A DNA stretch of 18,581 nucleotides from Soonwooa sp. (GTDB taxonomy: Bacteria; Bacteroidota; Bacteroidia; Flavobacteriales; Weeksellaceae), in the NCBI RefSeq assembly GCF_030151385.1, contig NZ_JASLDS010000035.1, positions 1 through 18,581 of the forward strand. Direction: 5' to 3'. The position numbers and the translations under genes are program-made. The notes beneath the pieces were generated by a model. The model was not told the DNA's origin and did not search any database. It was given only the letters and a program-made list of their open reading frames with translations. Below are positions 14,801 to 18,581 of the stretch, piece after piece. Numbering within the stretch: the stretch's first letter is position 1; every line of letters starts with the position of its first letter.

Positions 14801-14980
14801 GTACCAAATACCTTTAACTCAACAGCAAGTGTAGGACTTACGAAAGTTGGAAACGTAGCAGCTGGACAACCAGGAGCTGGAGACCCAACTTACAACTTCA
14901 AAACACCAGGATTGCCTTATACAATCGATCAGTTCGCATCGAGATTCCAAGGTCAATTAGGTTTGAGATATAATTTTTAG
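11801..14980 (+). CDS. Oar-like TonB-dependent outer-membrane receptor
   Basis: A 1059-residue outer-membrane protein. A signal peptide (1-19, cleavage near AFSQ) is followed by a carboxypeptidase-regulatory-like beta-sandwich (about 25-110, TKTNNKGLFSLDNLQPGGPYKI). The plug domain (about 125-250) shows NINRGIQDVTKLVPQS, FRYNNVTIDGS and SLDAIQDVQVYIAPYDVKLGNFLGGSVNAVTRSGSN. The rest is a large beta-barrel closing with a terminal aromatic strand, GLRYNF. This layout is that of Oar/CarboxypepD_reg-type receptors of Bacteroidota and myxobacteria, which import or display large ligands. No SusD-type partner follows, so a SusC role is unlikely and the ligand is unknown. It is a single-gene unit with its own promoter and terminator. 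Confidence 0.9.
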   Translation: MKRKLICAFALLSFGFAFSQETTSKILGKLKGTSTEMTVKVTHIPTNSSFETKTNNKGLFSLDNLQPGGPYKIVVTDGSNVVYSNDNIQLSLGSNDLPVMQIASTDEKAIEGVTITSKKIVKNGVGINQAQITGLPNINRGIQDVTKLVPQSANNSFNGTNFRYNNVTIDGSINNDAIGFSPSLGGQTGTSGMPGSSTRSNSISLDAIQDVQVYIAPYDVKLGNFLGGSVNAVTRSGSNTVEGSIYMYGRNASITGNNRVGDGSKMPSSFEDFIYGARVGAPIVRDKVFLFSNIEYTKRTDPVFYNADDQGALVTNDVASKLHDFVKNKYGFDIGSYNGYNNTSESGKMFNKLDWKINDQHTLSIKNNTVFSQASNLERDGANFRFSSIDFMQKNMSSSTTLELKSRFNSAWNNNLVLGYSSIHDYRDPTSANKMFPQVEISYNGGTILFGNDREASVFNMKQKTFEITDNLTYKKGVHTFLLGTHNELYNINYGFVNALNGRISYKSLNDFYAGTPARIRGTYPFDGASRDYLFNNPYAKFNINLLSLYFQDEINLGRLRLSPGVRLDYTNLPEKPQLSSKVTASPQDPNYGTTYTYTPLSQIDNSYLSKPTISPRLGFTWDLTESKSVVLRGGSGIFVGRIPFAWLGYAYYNDGVGFGSYDYNGPTAAQLAANGDPLTSGNFAKWQNSSKVQVDLVDNNFKMPRVWRSSLALDYVVDGYKFTLEGIYTKVIYDLKFQQVNKTDQVTYFSYDTEHQMPIYTTNINSNFSNAYMLSNTKLGYRYNLTAQLSKAYKFGLNFFAAYTYGDAKDITNGIRNSMESNWQMNQSLTPNDPKLSTSNFAIKNRVVANVGYTVPLSDNNRLSANVYFNAQSGNPYSWGFVNSTIANTGQAAGLAYIFKDAAEAAKYLAPIKDGAGNVVVTTQQQVADYESFVNGDKYLKTRRGQFTERNGAFTPWNIQADFKISDEIKFKGKNSLQISFSVINLTNMLNKDWGKVYFVPNTFNSTASVGLTKVGNVAAGQPGAGDPTYNFKTPGLPYTIDQFASRFQGQLGLRYNF

Positions 14981-15019
14981 TATCGAATAACTTTTCATTT
15001 TACATTTACTTCTTCAAAA

Positions 15020-15049
15020 GGGCTTTCAACAAATGTTGGAAGCCTTTTT
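15020..15049 (+). terminator. Hairpin terminator after the Oar-like receptor
   Basis: The stem GGCTTTCAAC (15021-15030) / GTTGGAAGCC (15035-15044) has one T-G wobble and an AAAT loop. It is followed by five Ts and preceded by AAAAG, which can extend the stem. Confidence 0.82.
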
Positions 15050-15267
15050 CTTATTTTAAAATCTATAAATATTGAATACTAGATTTCTCTCTGCTAAAAT
15101 AACAAGCATAAGAATTGCAAAATCATAATTAAACTCGCGTAGATCTGGCAAAAAAATGTATTAAGAACTTTACTGAATTCTCGACTTGGTTTATCCTGAA
15201 CTTGTAGAAGGGCTTCGCTACTCGATTTGACGTTGTGGAAATAAAACTTCCCGAAAAATTCGAGCAC

Positions 15268-15300
15268 AAAAAAAGACCGCAGAAAATCTGCGGTCTTTTT
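15268..15300 (-). terminator. Hairpin terminator after nrdA
   Basis: The perfect 9-bp stem GACCGCAGA / TCTGCGGTC (15275-15283, 15287-15295) has a 3-base loop. A run of seven As on the left gives the U tract for the minus strand, and five Ts on the right could serve the plus strand. It lies about 30 bp after the nrdA stop. Confidence 0.9.
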
Positions 15301-15328
15301 AAGTATCAATTATTATAAAGTCATTTTG

Positions 15329-16987
15329 TTATGCTTCGCAAGAAGAACAACTTACAAAGTTCACCATCAATTCTTTTGACACCGACGAACTTCTTTGGTA
15401 ATATAGGGTTTTTACACCTTTTTTCCAAGCTTCGATCATCACATAATTAACATCTTTAACCGGCATTGTAGACGGAATTTGTAAGTTAAGTGATTGCGCT
15501 TGGTCGATATATTGTTGTCTTTGAGCAGCTTGTGACACAATTTCCATTGGAGAAATCTCTCTAAAAGTTTTGAAAACTGCTTTTTCATCATCCGTCAAAC
15601 CATCAAGATGTTGTACAGAACCGTGATTTAACATCACATTTCTCCACGTTTCTTCGTTATCAAGACCTTTTTCTTCTAATAATTTAGCAAGATATTTATT
15701 CTTACGCATAAAGTTTCCTTTTGCCAGACCTGCTTTGTAATAGTTAGAAGCGAAAGGCTCAATACCAGGCGAAGTTTGCCCTAAAATTGCAGAACTAGAA
15801 GTTGTTGGAGCAATCGCCATCAAAGTTGTGTTACGAAGTCCGTAACCTTTTAACATTTCTGGTTCGCCATAGATGTTTGCTAATTCTTTGGATGCAATTT
15901 CTGCCTGCTCTTTAATATGACGGAAAGCTCTCGCATTAAATTGCGTCGCTTCGAAACTTTCAAACGGAATCATATTCTTTTGTAAATAAGAATGGTAACC
16001 CAAAACGCCCAAACCTAAAGCTCTGTGACGCATTGCAAAATTACGCGCTGATGTCAAATAATAGTTACCTTCAGTTTTTTCGATAAACTCCGACAATACA
16101 GCGTCTAGGAAATAAATCGCCAACTTAACAGCGTTGGTATCTTTCCACTCGTCGAACAACTCAAGGTTCATGGAAGAAAGACAACAGATAAATGACTCAT
16201 TGGTTGTCGATGGCAACATAATCTCCGAACAAAGATTACTTGCATTAACCATCAAGCCTGCATCTTTATAGACTTGAGGTTTATTTCTGTTAACATTATC
16301 CGTAAAGAAAATATATGGTAAACCTTTTTGCTGACGGCTTTCTAGCACGCGCGCCCAAATTTTACGTTTCTCCATATCACCATCTACCATATCTTGCATC
16401 CAATAATCTGGAACGCAAACACCCGTAAATAAGTTTTGGATAGGACTTCCGATATCTTTGATTGATAAAAATTCCTCAATATCACCGTGGTCGATGTCAA
16501 GGTAAGCAGCAAAAGCACCACGTCTTACACCGCCTTGTGATACAACATCCATCGCAGTGTCAAACAATTTCATAAACGAAACTGCACCCGAAGATTTTCC
16601 GTTGTCTGTAACAGCTGTACCACGATTACGCAATTCTCCAAAATAACCCGATGTACCACCACCGATTTTGGTTTGCATAATTACTTCACCCATTTTGTGC
16701 GTGATTCCTTCAATGCTATCTGGAATATGAACATTAAAACACGAAATCGGCAATCCTCTTTGTGTTCCCATATTTGCCCAAACTGGCGATGAAAAACTAA
16801 TCCAACCTTTTACAATCATCTCTTTGAAAGCTGGTTGCAATTCTGGTTTGAAAAGTCTTTTTGCTGCAGCAGTTGTAATACGATCAATTGCGCCATCTAC
16901 GGTTTCACCTTTTAGAAGATAACCTCTGTTAAGCATTTGTTCAGACTCTTCGTTGAGCCACCAGATATCGATATTTTCGTCCATCAT
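15329..16987 (-). CDS. nrdA: Class I ribonucleoside-diphosphate reductase, alpha subunit
   Basis: A 552-residue catalytic subunit that reduces ribonucleotides to deoxyribonucleotides using a radical from NrdB. Active-site residues are visible: Cys83 (SCF), Asn251/Cys253/Glu255 (NLCSEIMLP, the thiyl site) and Cys268 or Cys269 (ICCLSSMNL). The paired tyrosines Tyr529-Tyr530 (TLYYQR) relay the radical, and the C-terminal redox pair is Cys547/Cys550 (CSSC). It is about 200 residues shorter than E. coli NrdA. The protein starts almost directly at the core (DIWWLNEESEQMLNRGYLL), so the N-terminal ATP-cone that senses dATP is missing. The start is one of two adjacent ATGs (16987 or 16984). It lies 64 bp downstream of nrdB on the same strand. 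Confidence 0.94.
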   Translation of the reverse strand: MMDENIDIWWLNEESEQMLNRGYLLKGETVDGAIDRITTAAAKRLFKPELQPAFKEMIVKGWISFSSPVWANMGTQRGLPISCFNVHIPDSIEGITHKMGEVIMQTKIGGGTSGYFGELRNRGTAVTDNGKSSGAVSFMKLFDTAMDVVSQGGVRRGAFAAYLDIDHGDIEEFLSIKDIGSPIQNLFTGVCVPDYWMQDMVDGDMEKRKIWARVLESRQQKGLPYIFFTDNVNRNKPQVYKDAGLMVNASNLCSEIMLPSTTNESFICCLSSMNLELFDEWKDTNAVKLAIYFLDAVLSEFIEKTEGNYYLTSARNFAMRHRALGLGVLGYHSYLQKNMIPFESFEATQFNARAFRHIKEQAEIASKELANIYGEPEMLKGYGLRNTTLMAIAPTTSSSAILGQTSPGIEPFASNYYKAGLAKGNFMRKNKYLAKLLEEKGLDNEETWRNVMLNHGSVQHLDGLTDDEKAVFKTFREISPMEIVSQAAQRQQYIDQAQSLNLQIPSTMPVKDVNYVMIEAWKKGVKTLYYQRSSSVSKELMVNFVSCSSCEA

Positions 16988-17051
16988 ATGTTTATATATT
17001 GAGAATCACCAAAGTGACGTTAAATTTAATTTTAAAATAAAACTGAAAATT

Positions 17052-18026
17052 TTAGAACAAATCGTTAGCAGTAATCGACTTATCATGTTTTGTATAATCT
17101 ACAGGTCTTTTTGCAAAGAAATCATCCATAGAGTTCGCGAATACTTCCTCCTCGAACCAAACCATTGGTCTGTATTGCTCCGGAGAAACATCGTAACGTG
17201 TTTTCATTCCGATTTTTTTAAGAGAATCGTCAACACGGTATTTCATAAAGTTAAGAAGATCTTCTTTTGAGAAGTTATCCAATTCGCCTTGCTCAAAAAT
17301 CCAATCAAGAATTTCTGCTTCTAACGCGATAGACTCATCAACCAAAGTGTAAATATCTTCGATGTCAGAATCTGTCAAAAGATTAGGTTGCTCCTCTCTG
17401 ATTTTGTTGATTAAATAAATACCAGCATTAGCGTGGATTTGCTCATCAACAGATGTCCATGCAATAATGTTAGACACATTCTTCATGAATCCTTTGAATC
17501 TTGTAAACGACAAAATAATCGCAAATTGAGAGAACAAAGACACGTTTTCAATCAAGATTGAAAACAATAATAAAGAAGAAACGTATTCTTTCGGCGTTGT
17601 AGAATTAGCATGCTTAAGAACATTTGACAAAAAATCAATTCTTTTCTTAACTGCAGAAATTTCAACTACACTGTTAAACTCTTCGTTGTAACCAAGCACT
17701 TCCAATAATCTAGAATAAGCTTCTGAGTGACGGAATTCACACTCCGCGAAAGTTGCTCCCAAACCATTAAATTCTGGCTTTGGTAAGTGGTTGTAAAGAT
17801 TTCCCCAAAAAGTTTTAACCGAAACTTCGATTTGAGCAATTGCTAAAAGCGCATGTTTAACCGCAATTTTTTCATGTGGTGCCAATTGAGAATGGAAATC
17901 TTGGATATCTGCGGTAAAATCTACTTCAGAGTGAACCCAAAAAGATTTGTTAATTGCTTCTACAAATTGTAAAATCTCAGGATACTCAAATGGTTTGTAA
18001 CTAACTCTTTTATCAAAAATGCCCAT
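17052..18026 (-). CDS. nrdB: Class I ribonucleoside-diphosphate reductase, beta (radical) subunit
   Basis: A 324-residue ferritin-like subunit that generates and holds the radical used by NrdA. Probable metal ligands are Glu67 (QIEVSVK), Glu97 and His100 (EFRH), Glu160 (LIENVS), Glu195 and His198 (DEQIH). Tyr104, four residues after His100, sits where the E. coli radical tyrosine is. Trp30 and Tyr311 are candidates for the radical-transfer path, and the C-terminal tail (KSITANDLF) should dock on NrdA. The first ligand looks like Glu, not Asp as in E. coli. No ATP-cone precedes the core (MGIFDKRVSYKPFEYPEI). First gene of the nrdB-nrdA operon. Confidence 0.93.
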   Translation of the reverse strand: MGIFDKRVSYKPFEYPEILQFVEAINKSFWVHSEVDFTADIQDFHSQLAPHEKIAVKHALLAIAQIEVSVKTFWGNLYNHLPKPEFNGLGATFAECEFRHSEAYSRLLEVLGYNEEFNSVVEISAVKKRIDFLSNVLKHANSTTPKEYVSSLLLFSILIENVSLFSQFAIILSFTRFKGFMKNVSNIIAWTSVDEQIHANAGIYLINKIREEQPNLLTDSDIEDIYTLVDESIALEAEILDWIFEQGELDNFSKEDLLNFMKYRVDDSLKKIGMKTRYDVSPEQYRPMVWFEEEVFANSMDDFFAKRPVDYTKHDKSITANDLF

Positions 18027-18147
18027 AATTCTTTAACTTTTTATTCGCGTTTTATGCTTTGTAGCAGTGATTTATTTTCTTTGGAAATATTTATTTGTTT
18101 CAATTTCAAGAATTTAGAAAATATGATTTTGAAACAAATCGGTCTTA

Positions 18148-18155
18148 CAAAAATA
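18148..18155 (-). promoter_or_regulatory. Candidate -7 promoter box (TATTTTTG) of nrdBA
   Basis: CAAAAATA on the plus strand reads TATTTTTG on the minus, matching TAnnTTTG, with a TTTC at 19-bp spacing upstream. It would give a ~115-nt leader, so a nearer start cannot be excluded. Confidence 0.35.
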
Positions 18156-18195
18156 GAAATAGAAAGTCTAAAAAGAAAATCCAAAAGCCCCGAAA

Positions 18196-18295
18196 AGTGG
18201 AAAATTAATGTTAATGTTTTAAAAAGTTTTCCACAGAATTCGCCAAGCTTTGATTAGCAATAGGTTAGCAAAATTCTAAACTAGATTTATCCACA
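18196..18295. promoter_or_regulatory. Three DnaA-box-like sites upstream of nrdBA
   Basis: TTATCCACA (18287-18295, plus) is a perfect DnaA box. TTTTCCACA (18227-18235, plus) has one mismatch, and TTTTCCACT (18204-18196, minus) has two. They lie about 170-270 bp upstream of the nrdB ATG. DnaA is known to regulate nrdAB in E. coli; the same here is an inference. Confidence 0.5.
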
Positions 18296-18428
18296 ATGAT
18301 GCTTTTAATAATTAAACAAAAACAAGCATCTAATTGATATTCAATAATTTAAAAACAAACAAGAAACAAAGTCTTGATATAAAACAAGAGAGGCTAAAAT
18401 TTAGAAAAGAAAGACGGGATAAAATTTG

Positions 18429-18436
18429 TATCTTTG
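18429..18436 (+). promoter_or_regulatory. -7 promoter box (TATCTTTG) of ssrA
   Basis: TATCTTTG is a perfect TAnnTTTG match, 11 bases before the mature tmRNA 5' end. This would put the transcription start a few bases before position 18448. No TTTG at the -33 spacing. Confidence 0.6.
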
Positions 18437-18447
18437 CAGACACACTT

Positions 18448-18581
18448 GGGGTTGACTGGTTTCGACAGCAAGACCAATGTGTAAGTAAGCATGCAGAGAA
18501 CCGTAGCGCGATCTCTTTAATCCCTTGCTACAAAATTTTAACTGGCAACGAAGAGTTCGCTCTTGCAGCTTAATCCGAAGT
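18448..18581 (+). ncRNA. ssrA: tmRNA (transfer-messenger RNA), 5' portion
   Basis: The 5' end GGGGTTGACTGGTTTCGAC (18448-18466) is the conserved tRNA-like acceptor/D-arm start of tmRNA, and GCATGCAGAGAACCGTAG follows. The tag reading frame appears near the end: after TTAACT the codons GGC AAC GAA GAG TTC GCT CTT GCA GCT TAA encode GNEEFALAA, closing with the conserved ALAA degradation signal. With the tRNA-charged alanine the added tag would be A-GNEEFALAA. The RNA rescues stalled ribosomes with SmpB. The 3' pseudoknots and acceptor strand lie beyond the window, so the gene is partial here. An open frame through this stretch is only the tag frame read upstream. Confidence 0.95.

Larger units (their letters stand above)
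14981..15328. other. Convergent intergenic region between receptor and nrdA
   Basis: About 348 bp without a supportable gene. It has a terminator at each end (15020-15049 and 15268-15300). Between them lies a slightly GC-richer stretch at 15189-15225 (TTATCCTGAACTTGTAGAAG and following GGCTTCGCTACTCG), which resembles decayed intergenic repeats of Flavobacteriia. An open frame on the minus strand (15094-15309) crosses the nrdA terminator and is not a gene. Confidence 0.65.
18027..18447. other. Intergenic region between nrdB and ssrA
   Basis: About 421 bp shared by two divergent units. It contains a candidate nrdB -7 box (TATTTTTG on the minus strand, 18148-18155), DnaA-box-like 9-mers, an inverted repeat GATGCTT...AAGCATC (18298-18304, 18324-18330) and a small palindrome ATTGA-TAT-TCAAT (18333-18345). 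The ssrA -7 box closes it. No convincing small gene was seen. Confidence 0.65.

Noticed and set aside
11801..14980. SusC-type glycan-uptake locus
   Set aside because: The receptor has the Oar-like layout and no susD or glycoside hydrolase gene is next to it.
15094..15309. 71-codon minus-strand frame between receptor and nrdA
   Set aside because: It runs across the strong nrdA terminator hairpin and the decayed repeat, and has no recognisable domain.
17052..18026. NrdR box upstream of nrdB
   Set aside because: I looked for the 16-bp NrdR-type palindromes in 18027-18447 and saw none that fit.
18054..18257. 67-codon plus-strand frame upstream of nrdB
   Set aside because: It overlaps the candidate nrdB promoter and two of the DnaA-like boxes, with a composition typical of AT-rich spacer. 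A shorter form from the ATG at 18123 cannot be fully excluded, but nothing supports it.
18334..18573. 79-codon frame ending in GNEEFALAA
   Set aside because: It is the tmRNA tag frame extended upstream through the promoter and the tRNA-like part; only the tag is translated.

Overview
The window looks like chromosomal DNA of a Bacteroidota bacterium of class Flavobacteriia, most likely a Chryseobacterium-type relative. Signs of this are the low GC, promoters of the TAnnTTTG (-7) type instead of E. coli-like -10/-35 boxes, SPII-type lipoproteins, an Oar-like outer-membrane TonB receptor, and a tmRNA whose tag reads GNEEFALAA. It is mostly housekeeping and envelope sequence. I see no phage, insertion sequence, CRISPR array or tRNA.

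Left part (1-3785). A (TTCATAA)n satellite abuts the stop of a TauE/SafE-type permease gene. Upstream of that on the minus strand lies a gene pair with no gap between them: an LptB-type ABC ATPase carrying an unusual ~110-residue C-terminal extension, and a Crp/Fnr regulator. A structured, repeat-like intergenic element (2787-2878) separates this pair from a SpoU/TrmH-family RNA methyltransferase on the plus strand.

Middle envelope module (3837-6340). Two paralogous, tiny heptad-repeat lipoproteins on the minus strand flank a plus-strand two-gene operon. Its first gene encodes a single-pass membrane protein with a cytoplasmic, helix-rich N-terminal domain, and the second a lipoprotein overlapping it by 11 bp. 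The two small lipoproteins share a promoter block, and a perfect 19-bp palindrome overlaps the operon's promoter. This is the part most likely to hold something undescribed: a ToxR-like or scaffold membrane protein plus lipoproteins that resemble Braun's Lpp in architecture.

Next comes a minus-strand operon of a U32 (TrhP-like) tRNA hydroxylation protein, a [4Fe-4S] ferredoxin and 5-formyltetrahydrofolate cyclo-ligase (8630-6517). Then follow a periplasmic HtrA/DegP protease (+), a DUF72 protein (-) and the large Oar-like receptor (+). The right end holds nrdB-nrdA, a class I ribonucleotide reductase (minus strand) with no ATP-cone in either subunit. Its upstream region carries DnaA-box-like sequences, followed by the 5' part of ssrA (tmRNA), which runs off the window.

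Most transcription units are closed by clear hairpin terminators (3792, 6079, 10520, 15021, 15275), several of them placed between converging genes so that they could serve both strands.
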